Of a stretch of DNA of 64,000 nt, positions 33,062 to 42,554 are shown piece by piece; position 1 is the stretch's first letter, and every line of letters begins with the position of its first letter. The notes beneath the pieces are model-generated. The model was given only the letters and a program-made list of their open reading frames with translations. It ran no database searches and was not told where the DNA came from. Source of the stretch: BCD1 sp965230565 (GTDB lineage: Bacteria > Bacteroidota > Bacteroidia > Chitinophagales > Saprospiraceae). The position numbers and the translations under genes were made by a program. The stretch covers positions 284,084 to 348,083 of the forward strand of contig CBDDLH010000011.1 in the NCBI GenBank assembly GCA_965230565.1, read 5' to 3'.

Positions 33062-34222
33062 ATGTCGAAAAGAGATTATTACGAGGTATTGGGCGTGGGG
33101 AAGTCTGCCGATAAATCGGAATTAAAAAAAGCATATAGGAAACTTGCCGTTCAATATCACCCTGATAAAAACCCGGGAGATAAGGAAGCGGAAGAAAAAT
33201 TCAAGGAAGCTGCTGAAGCCTATGAGGTGCTCAGCGATGCGGATAAACGCGCCCGTTATGACCGTTTTGGACATGCAGGTGTTAATCAGAATGCAGGGGG
33301 CGGATTCCGTGGAGGTATGACGATGGAAGATATCTTCGCCCAATTCGGAGATATTTTCGGTGAAGGAGGTAGTCCTTTTGATGCTTTTTTCGGTGGAGGA
33401 AGAAGGTCTTCCGGTCGCCGGACAGGTGGAGTGCGTGGTAGTAACCTTCGAATAAAAGTGAAATTAACGCTTCAGGAGATCGCAACGGGAGTCAACAAAA
33501 AGATCAAAGTTAAAAAACAGGTTGTGTGTGATACCTGTAAAGGGAGTGGTGCCAAGGATAGCAGTTCTGTTAAAACTTGTCAGACTTGTCGCGGTGCAGG
33601 TTCGGTACGACAGGTAAAAAGTACTTTCCTGGGGCAGATGGAAACGGTAGTTGCCTGCCCGACCTGTAGTGGTGCCGGAACCGTAACGACCGCCAAATGT
33701 GGCACCTGTAAAGGGGAAGGACGCACTTACGGGAACGAAACCATTGAATTTGAAATTCCTGCAGGTGTAGAAGAACAAATGCAGTTTTCCCTGCGCGGTA
33801 AAGGTAATGCCGGGATGAAAGGCGGACCTGCAGGAGATCTGATCATCAATATTGAGGAGGAACCACATGATGAACTGAAAAGAGATGGTATGAACCTGAT
33901 CTACGATCTCTATCTGAATTTTGCAGATGTGGCTTTGGGAACCTCTGTTCACGTACCAACTATTAACGGGCAGGTGAAAATTAAAATTCCGGAGGGAACG
34001 CAACCAGGAAAAATTTTCAGATTAAAAGGAAAAGGATTACCTTCTGTTCAGGCCTATGGCCATGGTGATGAGTTGATCTACGTCAACGTATGGACGCCAA
34101 AGAGCCTTTCCAAGGAGGAGAAAGATATGCTAGAAAAACTCCGGCAAAGTCCGAATTTCAGCCCTCAGCCCGGAAAGAAGGACAAAGGCTTCTTTGACCG
34201 GATGAAGGATTACTTTTCTTAA
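33062..34222 (+). CDS. dnaJ: Chaperone protein DnaJ
   Basis: DnaJ delivers unfolded proteins to DnaK and stimulates its ATPase. The 386 residues contain a J-domain with H33-P34-D35, a Gly/Phe-rich linker (about 77-125, GGGFRGGMTMEDIFAQFGD), and a zinc-finger domain with four CxxCxGxG repeats: CDTCKGSG, CQTCRGAG, CPTCSGAG and CGTCKGEG. The C-terminal substrate-binding domain follows. The zinc sites are complete, so it is a type I DnaJ. It is encoded 46 bases after grpE and is followed by a strong terminator shared with the convergent pyrD. Confidence 0.97.
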   Translation: MSKRDYYEVLGVGKSADKSELKKAYRKLAVQYHPDKNPGDKEAEEKFKEAAEAYEVLSDADKRARYDRFGHAGVNQNAGGGFRGGMTMEDIFAQFGDIFGEGGSPFDAFFGGGRRSSGRRTGGVRGSNLRIKVKLTLQEIATGVNKKIKVKKQVVCDTCKGSGAKDSSSVKTCQTCRGAGSVRQVKSTFLGQMETVVACPTCSGAGTVTTAKCGTCKGEGRTYGNETIEFEIPAGVEEQMQFSLRGKGNAGMKGGPAGDLIINIEEEPHDELKRDGMNLIYDLYLNFADVALGTSVHVPTINGQVKIKIPEGTQPGKIFRLKGKGLPSVQAYGHGDELIYVNVWTPKSLSKEEKDMLEKLRQSPNFSPQPGKKDKGFFDRMKDYFS

Positions 34223-34246
34223 GGATTATTATAAAAATTTTTAAAG

Positions 34247-34281
34247 CCGGAACCAACAGTCGATTGGTTCCGGTTTTTTTT
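34247..34281. terminator. Terminator shared by convergent dnaJ and pyrD
   Basis: CCGGAACCAA (34247-34256) pairs with TTGGTTCCGG (34264-34273), followed by eight T at 34274-34281. The T-tract overlaps the pyrD stop codon at 34280-34282. Confidence 0.88.
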
Positions 34282-35314
34282 ATGCTGTTTTGGATTCAAG
34301 GATACCTTTATTAATCCGCTTCATCAACCCCGGCCCTTCGTAGATCATGCCTGAATACACCTGGATCAAATCGGCACCGGCTTCGAGTTTTTCCAGTGCA
34401 GCTTCAGGGGAGGAGATTCCTCCAACTCCGATAATCACCATATCCTGGTGACCGTTTTCTCTCAGATATTTAATGATTTCTGTAGAATGCTCCCGCAAAG
34501 GATCGCCACTCAAACCTCCCGCTCCGATGGAGTCGGTCGGAGTAGAAAGTCCTTCCCGGCTGATGGTAGTATTGGTGGCAATAATACCATTGATGCCTGT
34601 GTCTTTTACGATTTCCAGAATGTCATCGAGTTGCTCGTTGGTCAGATCCGGAGCGATTTTAAGGAGGATGGGTTTTGGAGTTTCTTTGGCCTTGTTCAGA
34701 TTTTGAAGTGTATTCAATAATTTTGTCAGCGGTTCTTTTTCCTGCAATTCTCTTAGTCCCGGTGTATTTGGTGAGCTGACATTTACCACGAAGTAGTCGA
34801 CCAACGGGAATAGTGCCTCAAAGCAGATCTCGTAGTCTTTTTGAGCTTCGTCGTTGGGGGTTACTTTATTTTTTCCAATATTTCCACCTACGATAACCTT
34901 GCCGGTATTTCGGTTTTTGAGTCTTTCGACCATAGCTTCTACACCTTCGTTGTTGAATCCCATTCGATTGATCAGCCCTCTGTCAGCCGGTAGTCGGAAT
35001 AATCGTGGTTGCGGGTTGCCGGCTTGAGGTTTGGGCGTTACCGTACCGATTTCCACAAAACCAAATCCCATGTGGGGCAGCAGATCGATGTATTTTCCGT
35101 CCTTGTCAAAACCAGCAGCTAGTCCAACCGGGTTCGGGAAAGTCAGCCCCATGATGTTTCGTTCAAGGTTTTTATGACTGAAAGTGTAACTGTTTCGAAG
35201 GATAGAACTGACAACCGGGACTTTGAGTCCGAATCGGAATAATTTAAGGGTCAGTTTGTGAGCCTTTTCAGGAGTAAGCAGGAAGAGTAGTGGTTTGACG
35301 AATTGTTTGTACAT
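34280..35314 (-). CDS. pyrD: Dihydroorotate dehydrogenase (quinone), class 2
   Basis: Oxidises dihydroorotate to orotate in pyrimidine synthesis, passing electrons to quinone at the membrane. The 344-residue length and the N-terminal amphipathic extension (MYKQFVKPLLFLLTPEKAHK) mark the class 2, membrane-associated enzyme. FMN/substrate motifs are LTFPNPVGLAAGFDKDGKYI, FVEIGTVTPKPQAGNPQPRL, and VNVSSPNTPGLRELQ containing the class 2 catalytic serine. Phosphate-binding GVGGISSPEAALEKLEAGA is near the C-terminus. It is a single gene between dnaJ and the response regulator. Confidence 0.96.
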   Translation of the reverse strand: MYKQFVKPLLFLLTPEKAHKLTLKLFRFGLKVPVVSSILRNSYTFSHKNLERNIMGLTFPNPVGLAAGFDKDGKYIDLLPHMGFGFVEIGTVTPKPQAGNPQPRLFRLPADRGLINRMGFNNEGVEAMVERLKNRNTGKVIVGGNIGKNKVTPNDEAQKDYEICFEALFPLVDYFVVNVSSPNTPGLRELQEKEPLTKLLNTLQNLNKAKETPKPILLKIAPDLTNEQLDDILEIVKDTGINGIIATNTTISREGLSTPTDSIGAGGLSGDPLREHSTEIIKYLRENGHQDMVIIGVGGISSPEAALEKLEAGADLIQVYSGMIYEGPGLMKRINKGILESKTA

Positions 35315-35388
35315 GAGAGATTTTTATAAGGAAATAAGGAAAAAAGGGAACATGGGAAAAATAGTTTTTCAAAATGTATGGAGTTGTG

Positions 35389-35500
35389 TAATAAGTCCCG
35401 AACGCTTCATGCTTTTGCAAATTATTCAAATGTAAAGCTCGATTTTTCATCCCTTTTAAATCTTTTTCTACAATGTTTTAGAAAAATCGAATTTTACATA
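35389..35500 (+). repeat. Dispersed hairpin element, copy B
   Basis: It aligns along its length with the reverse complement of 31824-31935. The inverted repeat is 35431-35448 with 35481-35498 (16 of 18 pairs, 32-base spacer). It shares the upstream block CCGAACGCTTCAT and AAATTATTCAA with copy A. Here it lies between a response-regulator gene and pyrD, without a KilA-N gene. Confidence 0.6.
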
Positions 35501-35608
35501 ACCTCTGGACAAAAAAAGGGCTGGAAAGCAAGTGTGCCATCCAGCCAAAATCATAATCCCAAAAACTAAATTTATGCTAAAGCCCTAAAGGGCTGTTACA
35601 TACAAATT

Positions 35609-36352
35609 TTAAGCTTCGTTTTCCTGAATAAGTAACTGGAAACCGTTGCCGTGAATATTGACAATTTCAATATTTTCATCTGCCTTGAGGTACTTACGCA
35701 ACTTGGTTACGAAGACGTCCATACTACGGGCAGTGAAATAATTATCTTCCCCCCAGATCTTGGTCAAAGCTTCCGAACGGGGGAGTATGTCGTTTGCATA
35801 CATTGCAAACATACGCAAAAGTTGGGCTTCTTTAGGTGAAAGTTTCTCTTTTTCTTCATTTTCACCACCCAAATTATAGGTCAAAATACGCAATGGATAG
35901 TTAAAATGATATTTTCCAATGGTGAATTCCTTGATCTCTTCCCTTGGGTCAGGTTTAGTTTGACTGCGTTTCAGGATAGCCTGAATACGGAGTAATAATT
36001 CTTCAGAATTAAAGGGTTTCGATATATAATCGTCTGCTCCGATCTTGAATCCTTGCAGTACATCGTCCTTCATGGTTTTGGCTGTCAAAAAGATAATGGG
36101 TGTTTCCGTGTCTTTTTCTCGGATTTCTCTGGCGAGGGTGAAGCCATCTTTCTTGGGCATCATCACGTCGAAAATACATAAATCGTATTCTCCCCGGTTA
36201 AAAAAATCATATCCCTGAACACCGTCAATGGCGAGTGTTACATCATAGTCGTGCATCTCAAGGTATGATTTGAGAACGTCTCCAAAATTTTGGTCATCTT
36301 CCACTAACAGAATTCTGTTATTCGTCATAAGTTTAGTTTTTTCGGTCTCCAT
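35609..36352 (-). CDS. OmpR-family response regulator (pair 1)
   Basis: A 247-residue two-component regulator. The receiver domain has the acidic pair in LLVEDD (D19/D20), phospho-acceptor D62 (CIFDVMMPKKDG), T90 and K112 (DYISKPF). The C-terminal winged helix (about 145-247) shows KLSPKEAQLLRMFAMYAND and DVFVTKLRKYLKADENIEI, the OmpR/PhoB type. The start could be Met-9 (36328), giving the usual MTNNRILLVEDD beginning. It is 59 bases downstream of, and surely co-transcribed with, the sensor kinase at 36412-37923. Confidence 0.95.
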   Translation of the reverse strand: METEKTKLMTNNRILLVEDDQNFGDVLKSYLEMHDYDVTLAIDGVQGYDFFNRGEYDLCIFDVMMPKKDGFTLAREIREKDTETPIIFLTAKTMKDDVLQGFKIGADDYISKPFNSEELLLRIQAILKRSQTKPDPREEIKEFTIGKYHFNYPLRILTYNLGGENEEKEKLSPKEAQLLRMFAMYANDILPRSEALTKIWGEDNYFTARSMDVFVTKLRKYLKADENIEIVNIHGNGFQLLIQENEA

Positions 36353-36411
36353 GCTTTAGGAGCAATTAACTGGATGTTGGTTTCGTGGCAACATCATCCT
36401 AAATGTTTTGT

Positions 36412-37923
36412 TTAAATTTCATAAGGGAAAACGAGAATAAAGCTACTTCCATTGCCCAATTCGCTTTTTACATCAATTTGCCCTTTGTGTGCTGTCATGA
36501 TGGCTTTGACATAACTCAGCCCAAGTCCGAACCCTTTGATGTCGTGTAGATTCCCGGTATGAACCCGGTAGAACTTGTCAAAAATGTGCTTTCGAGCCTC
36601 TTTATCCATTCCTACGCCCTTATCACTTATAATAACTTCAACACCGTTGGCAACATTGCGTGTGGATATAGAAATTTCTGGTTTTTCCGGAGAATACTTG
36701 TTGGCATTATCCAAAAGATTATTGATAACATTCGAAATATGTGTGTAATCTCCCTTGATCATCGAAGTTTCAGCATTCAGGTCCATGCTGACCGTTCCAC
36801 TTTTCTTTTCAACCTGCAAAGTAATATTTTCTACGGCAGTTTTTATCACTTCAGACAAATCAACATCCGCAAGTTTTAACGAAAATTCCTCTTTATCAAT
36901 AACGGCCATTTGTAACACCTTCTCCACCTGGCTGTTCATTCGTTTATTTTCCTGTTTGATGATATTGGCAAACCTCGAAACTTTTTCGGCCTGATTTACA
37001 ATCCTTGGGCTGGTGATGGAATCTGCCGCCAGGGAAATGGTCGCGATAGGCGTTTTGAATTCGTGGGTCATGTTATTGATGAAGTCCGTTTTCATTTCAG
37101 AGATTTTCTTCTGACGGAAGATCACATTGACGGTATAGGCAAAACAAAGCAAAATAATGGTGGTAAAAGAAGCGATCCCGAGCAAATTACCCCACATGGA
37201 ACTCCAGACGACCCTCGTTTTATCCGGGAAGTACATCATCAACATTCCCGAAGATCCTTTTTTGTCGGGATATAGAAACACTTTGTACTTAGTGGCATTG
37301 ATATTGTTGAGGACCTCGGTGGAAACAGGCTTTGATTCGTTCATGGTGAATTTATCATCCATGATGATGAACTTCCCTTCTTTTTTGGCATAAACACCGT
37401 AATGGTAATTCGTTTTTACCCCGTTATTATTCAATTGGCGTTGAATGGTTTCTTTAAGGTAGTCGATATTGATACGGTCTTTGAGTGGTAGCTGGGCCAG
37501 GCTATTGGAGTTGAGGTAAGCCATCCTCATCTGGTTATTATTGTTAATTTCTTTTTTGCAATGGCTGCAAATAGGTTCAGTTGCCGTAAACTGAGCTCTC
37601 AACTGATCCAGTAAAATGGTCTCGCCATTAGCCTTATCCTTGGTGTAAGATAGTCCGATATTGATCTCTTTGATATTTCCGGGGGCAGGGATGTTGCCTC
37701 TGCGAATGTTTGCATACCCATTTTCATAATGGAGAAAAGCCTGGCGGTCCTCTTCTTCTTCGAGGTTTCTGACCACAGCATTCAGTGAGGTGAATACATT
37801 GGCGTCGAACTTTTCTTCATTGACAAGGATGGAGGTACGGATCAGGTTCATCTGTAACCAAACTACCCCGACTACGGCCATGGTCATCAATCCTATTATG
37901 GTCCAAATTACCTTTTTACTCAT
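36412..37923 (-). CDS. Two-component sensor histidine kinase (pair 1)
   Basis: A membrane sensor kinase of 503 residues. Two membrane segments (IWTIIGLMTMAVVGVVWL and LGIASFTTIILLCFAYTVNV, about 243-268) enclose a periplasmic sensor of about 210 residues with a lone C119-S-H-C122 pair. The HisKA box holds H287 (NNMTHEFKTPIATISL), and the HATPase has N-box NNLLDNANKYS, G1 DKGVGMD and G2 KGFGLGLSYVKA. The CxxC could bind metal or sense redox, but this is inference. It precedes its regulator in the operon. Confidence 0.93.
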   Translation of the reverse strand: MSKKVIWTIIGLMTMAVVGVVWLQMNLIRTSILVNEEKFDANVFTSLNAVVRNLEEEEDRQAFLHYENGYANIRRGNIPAPGNIKEINIGLSYTKDKANGETILLDQLRAQFTATEPICSHCKKEINNNNQMRMAYLNSNSLAQLPLKDRINIDYLKETIQRQLNNNGVKTNYHYGVYAKKEGKFIIMDDKFTMNESKPVSTEVLNNINATKYKVFLYPDKKGSSGMLMMYFPDKTRVVWSSMWGNLLGIASFTTIILLCFAYTVNVIFRQKKISEMKTDFINNMTHEFKTPIATISLAADSITSPRIVNQAEKVSRFANIIKQENKRMNSQVEKVLQMAVIDKEEFSLKLADVDLSEVIKTAVENITLQVEKKSGTVSMDLNAETSMIKGDYTHISNVINNLLDNANKYSPEKPEISISTRNVANGVEVIISDKGVGMDKEARKHIFDKFYRVHTGNLHDIKGFGLGLSYVKAIMTAHKGQIDVKSELGNGSSFILVFPYEI

Positions 37924-37956
37924 CGATTTTTATACTGTTATGGTTTAATTGTATTG

Positions 37957-37964
37957 CAAAAATA
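37957..37964 (-). promoter_or_regulatory. -7 box for sensor kinase operon (pair 1)
   Basis: CAAAAATA on the plus strand is TATTTTTG on the minus strand (TAnnTTTG), 33 bases before the kinase start. No convincing -33 was found. Confidence 0.4.
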
Positions 37965-38132
37965 GGGATATTCAGATAGTGTGTGGACACTTTAACAGAC
38001 CTTTAACGGCCGAACTTTTCTGTGGTTACTTAGTTGGATTAGGTTCTTTTTATAAAAACAAAAACACATGGCATAAGGTTCAGGCGAAGATTTTTCAATG
38101 AAACTGAAGATTCAAATCATCTCAAAAAAGCA

Positions 38133-38162
38133 GGAAGGCTGCCTTGAAAAAGGCAGCCTTCC
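38133..38162 (-). terminator. Terminator of the subtilase gene
   Basis: A perfect 13-bp stem (38133-38145 with 38150-38162) closed by a GAAA tetraloop; minus-strand reading continues into TTTTTT. It lies about 50 bases after the stop codon. Confidence 0.88.
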
Positions 38163-38210
38163 ACTAATTGTCAGTTTTTTATTTCTTTAACAATTGTTGA
38201 AGAAATATGC

Positions 38211-41200
38211 TTAATCGACTACAATAAATTTACCGTTCAATCTTCCCTTATCTGTGAGAAGGTGAACCATGTAAACTCCTGAGCCGAAGTTGCTTGCGTC
38301 AATAGTGGTTTTAACGTTTCCTTTCAATGCGCTGAGTTGCTGTTGATTTACTATTTTTCCGTTGAGGTCAGTAACCATCAATTGTACAGTAGCATCCTGA
38401 GTAAGCTGGAAAGATACAGTCAATTGATCACGTGTTGGATTCGGGAAGAGGTTCAGGTCAACCATTGGCTCTTCAATCGTATCAGCTGGCTTGATATCCT
38501 CGGGAGTTCCTGCAAAAGATCCCGATGGGCTTGATGATCCAGTGGTACATCCTGAAATCTCTACGTCATCGATATAAATCCAGTCAGAATTTCCGGAAGC
38601 ATCACAACGGAACCTCAATCTTGTATTAGATGTAAATGGTCCCTGGATAACAACGGCATCGTAATAACGCTGGTTGTTTACGAATTCATCGTTAAGGTTC
38701 CATTCTTCAACAGTAGTGTAAGAACTTCCTCCATTTGTAGAGATCTGAAGCCAGAAATCTTCATTGGAATTATCCATACTTCTTGGATAGTAGGAGAAGT
38801 CAACAGTTAATTCTTCATAGGCTGTAAGGTTCAAATTGTCTGTTGTCATGGTAGACGAAGAAGTATTATCTCTGAGTCTTACCGGGCGACCAGTACCTCC
38901 AACAGCATAAGCGGCATCATTAGCACTTCTTCGACAATCAGAACCTCCGTCGTTCCAGATTCCCCATGAGTTGTTAAAGTTGTTGAAATCAATCACTTCA
39001 TAGTTACAACCACCGGTATCACAAGGATCACAGAGTGCACCACCACAATCTACATCCGTTTCATCACCATTCAGGATACCGTCGTCGCAGGTTTCGCAAG
39101 ACCCGTCATCCTGGGTAGCATTCGGATCGTAATTGTGAGCGCCTGGATCAGTACATCCTGGTACCGGACAATCATTACAAAGTGCACCACCACAATCTAC
39201 ATCCGTTTCATCACCATTCAGGATACCGTCGTCACAGGTTTCGCAAGACCCGTCATCCTGGGTAGCATTCGGGTCGTAGTTGTGAGCACCTGGATCGGTG
39301 CAACCTGGAACAGGCGTGCTACAAGGAACGCAAAGTGCTCCTCCACAGTCTATTTGTTCTTCATCGCCATTGAGTACACCGTCATCACATGTTTCGCACG
39401 ATCCATCATCCTGGGTAGCGTTCGGATCGTAGTTATGGGCACTTGAATCCGTACATCCTAATACCGGACAATCATTACACAGTGCTCCGCCACAATCAAC
39501 GCCGGTTTCGTCCCCATTCTGTATTCCATCGGAGCAAGTTTCACAAGACCCGTCATCCTGAGTGGCATTCGGATCGTAATTATGAGCACCCGGATCTGTA
39601 CATCCCAAAACCGGAGGTGTGCCGGTTACACAGAAATTAGTAGTTTCTGAAGAACCAAAGCTGCCTCCGCTGGCCAAGGTCGAGCCGTTGGAGTCGTCCG
39701 TTAATGTATAACTTCCATTTCCATATCCACAGCAGATACCATCTCCATAGGTATCGTAAATGATGAAATCAAAGCAGCCATCTGCCAGGCAAATATTTTC
39801 GGTTACCGTTGACCCATCCGGATAACTTCCGTAAGTGCCGCCGGAAGCCAGTACGGTCGCACCGTCTTTGATTTCCCAGCTCGTTTCTTCAGGATAATTG
39901 TCCAGAACAATTGTCAGGGTAATGTTATTTGACCCGGAAATAAAACTACTTGATGCATCATCATTATTAGTGTTCTCGTCAGTCTGGCCGTTAGGGTTAC
40001 TGGTTGATGCATTGAATGAATGGTTTCCTCCCGAGAAGGAAATCACGGGCAAATTAACAGTGGTTGACCCCAGGCTGGCAAGATTTCCACTCCAGTTGTA
40101 GGTGCTGTTGCTGCCACCATCCACGTTATAATTAATCGTTACGGAAGTCAGGGTGTTTGAACCATAGTTGTTCAAAACTACTTGCGGGGAAGCTGAGCTC
40201 GCACAAATGTTTCCGGAAGGAGCATTGACAGAGGATATACCTGCATCGTTGGCCACTGATGCAGAAACTGATAACACAGCAGCATAAGCATTGACTCTTC
40301 CATATCCAAGGTCATTGGACCAGGTACCGTTTGGCTGACTACTACCTACGTTAGAGTAGGAGTATCCGCCTACCTTATCGCAGGTACTTTCAAGAGCAGC
40401 CCGTGCCTGATCTTCGGTCAACGAAGCGTTGGCAGAGAGGATAAGTGCCATAACTCCGGCTGCATTAGGACAGGCAGATGAAGTTCCATTAAAGTTGGAA
40501 ACATAATTCCCGCTACTATATCCAGCTGATCCGGAGATATCTGTAGCGTATATTTTTACACCAGGTGCGGCTATGTCTGCTCCGGTGCCGTAATTAGATC
40601 CCCACCAAGTTTCACCGTCACATGAAGAAGGACTTTTCCTTTGATTGCACATACTCATGGCTATGACAGAAATAGTTGGTGAATAAGTTGCCGGATAACT
40701 GTTAGCGCCATTGTCATTTCCGGCAGCAAAAAGTACAGGAGATCCCAATCCTCCGCGGCCGTTATTTACGGCTCCGCTTATGGCGTTATTGATTGTGGAA
40801 GAGGAGCCTCCTCCTCCCCAGGAATTACTGAGAACATCGGCGTTGGCTGTCTGCCAGGACCAGTTGATGGCGTTGCCTATCCAGGAGTTAGTAGTAACCC
40901 AGCTATTGCCTGAGCTATAGGCAATCCTCACCGGGATGATTTTGCTATTATAAGCAACTCCTGCCACTCCGGTACTGTTGTTGCCAACAGCAGCTACGAT
41001 ACCGGCACATGCGGTTCCGTGGGCATCGTCACCTTGTGGTCCACCTCCGCTTCCCTGACCGGTGGCATCATAACCTCCCAAAAGGTTGGCCTGCAGGTCT
41101 GGATGGTTCAGATCCACACCTTCATCTATGATGGCAACTTTGATGGAAGAAGATCCGGTAGTTGTACCCCATGCGTTAAAAACTTTCATATCTGCTCCGG

Positions 41201-41879
41201 CAGTACCCCCATATTGAGAAGTGTTGGTTCCGTCATTTTCGAGGGACCATTGGTCACCCACATACGGATCATTGGTGTTGAACCTTTGCATGAGGCGAAG
41301 GAAGTCCGGCTCTGCGAACTCAAAAAGTCCTGATTCGGCAAGCGAATTAGCTACTTCAAGTGCGTTACCCGCTGAGTTTTCATCAACGGTAATAAGGTAG
41401 AGCTGGGAATCGAATTCATTTTTACTGTCCACCTTAGCCCCCATTTCGGCTACTTTGTTTCTTAAGCGGTCTTCGTGAGATGCCTGTTTTACTCGAACCA
41501 ATACGCGGTCTGTAATACCGTGAAGAGTACCGTCTTTATGTGCAAGAAAATATCCGGCATAGCGAATAGATCCCGTTGCTTCCAGCTTGTCCAGAAGGTT
41601 CAAAATTTCTTCGCCGGTCAATTCTTCTTTTAAATTGACCAAAGTCAATTGTGGCGCCGGCAAGACATCTTCTTTTTGGAGGTTTTCCAGTTCAGGAAAG
41701 TTGTTCAATATGCGTTCCTGGACCGAGAAATCCACACCGGATGAAAAAGAAACCAGAATCTTTTCCTTGCTGATTTCTAGGACGGTTTTTCCATCAGGAC
41801 CATAATAGAAATTCTGGCTGATAAGGCTGCTCGAAATGGCTAATAAAAAGGCTAGTAAAATGGTAAACTTTTTTGTCAT
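38211..41879 (-). CDS. T9SS-secreted S8 subtilisin-like protease with Cys-rich repeats
   Basis: An exported serine protease of about 1222 residues. After the signal peptide (MTKKFTILLAFLLAISSS) comes a propeptide-like region (about 30-200), then the S8 domain with Asp (VAIIDEGVDLNHPD, about D252), His (DDAHGTACAGIV, about H287) and Ser (FNGTSSACPNAAG, about S467). CARDB and beta domains follow (550-765). Then four tandem Cys-rich units of about 49 residues, each with GCTDPGAHNYDPNATQDDGS and DGILNGDETDVDCGGALC, which look calcium-binding and disulfide-rich. A beta-sandwich domain (about 975-1125) and a T9SS type A sorting domain (LFPNPTRDQLTVSF) complete it. It probably digests extracellular protein. 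The ATG at 41879 is preferred to the GTG at 41888. Confidence 0.93.
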   Translation of the reverse strand: MTKKFTILLAFLLAISSSLISQNFYYGPDGKTVLEISKEKILVSFSSGVDFSVQERILNNFPELENLQKEDVLPAPQLTLVNLKEELTGEEILNLLDKLEATGSIRYAGYFLAHKDGTLHGITDRVLVRVKQASHEDRLRNKVAEMGAKVDSKNEFDSQLYLITVDENSAGNALEVANSLAESGLFEFAEPDFLRLMQRFNTNDPYVGDQWSLENDGTNTSQYGGTAGADMKVFNAWGTTTGSSSIKVAIIDEGVDLNHPDLQANLLGGYDATGQGSGGGPQGDDAHGTACAGIVAAVGNNSTGVAGVAYNSKIIPVRIAYSSGNSWVTTNSWIGNAINWSWQTANADVLSNSWGGGGSSSTINNAISGAVNNGRGGLGSPVLFAAGNDNGANSYPATYSPTISVIAMSMCNQRKSPSSCDGETWWGSNYGTGADIAAPGVKIYATDISGSAGYSSGNYVSNFNGTSSACPNAAGVMALILSANASLTEDQARAALESTCDKVGGYSYSNVGSSQPNGTWSNDLGYGRVNAYAAVLSVSASVANDAGISSVNAPSGNICASSASPQVVLNNYGSNTLTSVTINYNVDGGSNSTYNWSGNLASLGSTTVNLPVISFSGGNHSFNASTSNPNGQTDENTNNDDASSSFISGSNNITLTIVLDNYPEETSWEIKDGATVLASGGTYGSYPDGSTVTENICLADGCFDFIIYDTYGDGICCGYGNGSYTLTDDSNGSTLASGGSFGSSETTNFCVTGTPPVLGCTDPGAHNYDPNATQDDGSCETCSDGIQNGDETGVDCGGALCNDCPVLGCTDSSAHNYDPNATQDDGSCETCDDGVLNGDEEQIDCGGALCVPCSTPVPGCTDPGAHNYDPNATQDDGSCETCDDGILNGDETDVDCGGALCNDCPVPGCTDPGAHNYDPNATQDDGSCETCDDGILNGDETDVDCGGALCDPCDTGGCNYEVIDFNNFNNSWGIWNDGGSDCRRSANDAAYAVGGTGRPVRLRDNTSSSTMTTDNLNLTAYEELTVDFSYYPRSMDNSNEDFWLQISTNGGSSYTTVEEWNLNDEFVNNQRYYDAVVIQGPFTSNTRLRFRCDASGNSDWIYIDDVEISGCTTGSSSPSGSFAGTPEDIKPADTIEEPMVDLNLFPNPTRDQLTVSFQLTQDATVQLMVTDLNGKIVNQQQLSALKGNVKTTIDASNFGSGVYMVHLLTDKGRLNGKFIVVD
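39034..39620 (-). repeat. Four tandem ~147-bp coding repeats in the subtilase
   Basis: Units begin at about 39034, 39181, 39334 and 39481 (spacings 147, 153, 147). The first two are almost identical at base level, so the array expanded recently. The frame is kept in every unit. Confidence 0.85.
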
Positions 41880-42001
41880 TTGTCTCACTTTAAAGGTTTA
41901 AAAATGAAATATTAAGAAGAACATTTGATGATTTATATCATGAAATATCAGTATCAGTCAAAACTGAAGATGTCAGCAATGATGAACGTGTGTTCAATAC
42001 T

Positions 42002-42253
42002 TTAATTAAAATTTGCAGGAATTTCAAGGGGCACCTCAGCCAACATTTCGGTAAGAACTGTTACCGGTTCTTTGTCCTTAATGTCAAAAAGATGGTGATA
42101 CGGGGTGTTGAAGCGTTCAACAGTCGGGGAAGGTAGCGTATTCGCTTTTGTTTGGGTATTAAAATTTGCAGGTTTTGGGGATTTTGTTTGGCCAAAGGTA
42201 AATGAGCCAAACATGATTGCTGGCACAATCAGGAGGGATCGTGTGAATCTCAT
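42002..42253 (-). CDS. Small exported protein, unknown
   Basis: An 83-residue reading frame with a clear signal peptide (MRFTRSLLIVPAIMFGSFTFGQ) and a 60-residue mature part rich in Pro, Thr and Asn (KPANFNTQTKANTLPSP) ending VPLEIPANFN. I recognise no family. It lies 120 bases upstream of the subtilase on the same strand; a functional link is possible but not shown. The signal peptide is the main argument that it is real. Confidence 0.55.
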   Translation of the reverse strand: MRFTRSLLIVPAIMFGSFTFGQTKSPKPANFNTQTKANTLPSPTVERFNTPYHHLFDIKDKEPVTVLTEMLAEVPLEIPANFN

Positions 42254-42554
42254 GTATCCAAATTTTGTCGAATAAATAGATAGTACAAAGCCGAAAGTTT
42301 CTAATACAGAGTTCTTTCGATGCGTTAAAGTAAAAAATTAAATTATAAAAAAACAAAAAATATGAAAATAAAATAAAATGTAGGTGTGGGGTAGGCCTGC
42401 CGTTTCTTTTGTGAATTGCACCTTTTTATTCCAGGCAGGACCTTATTTTTATCAAAAAAAACGGGAGGTGTAAAGCATGAGTAGCGTGAAAAAGAATTGC
42501 TTTTTTTTTGTTAAAAAGGTAATTTTGAATTTTACCAACCAAAAAAGTATCCAA

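Noticed and set aside
39034..39620. CRISPR-like repeat array
   Set aside because: Units are about 147 bp, coding and in frame; no spacers.
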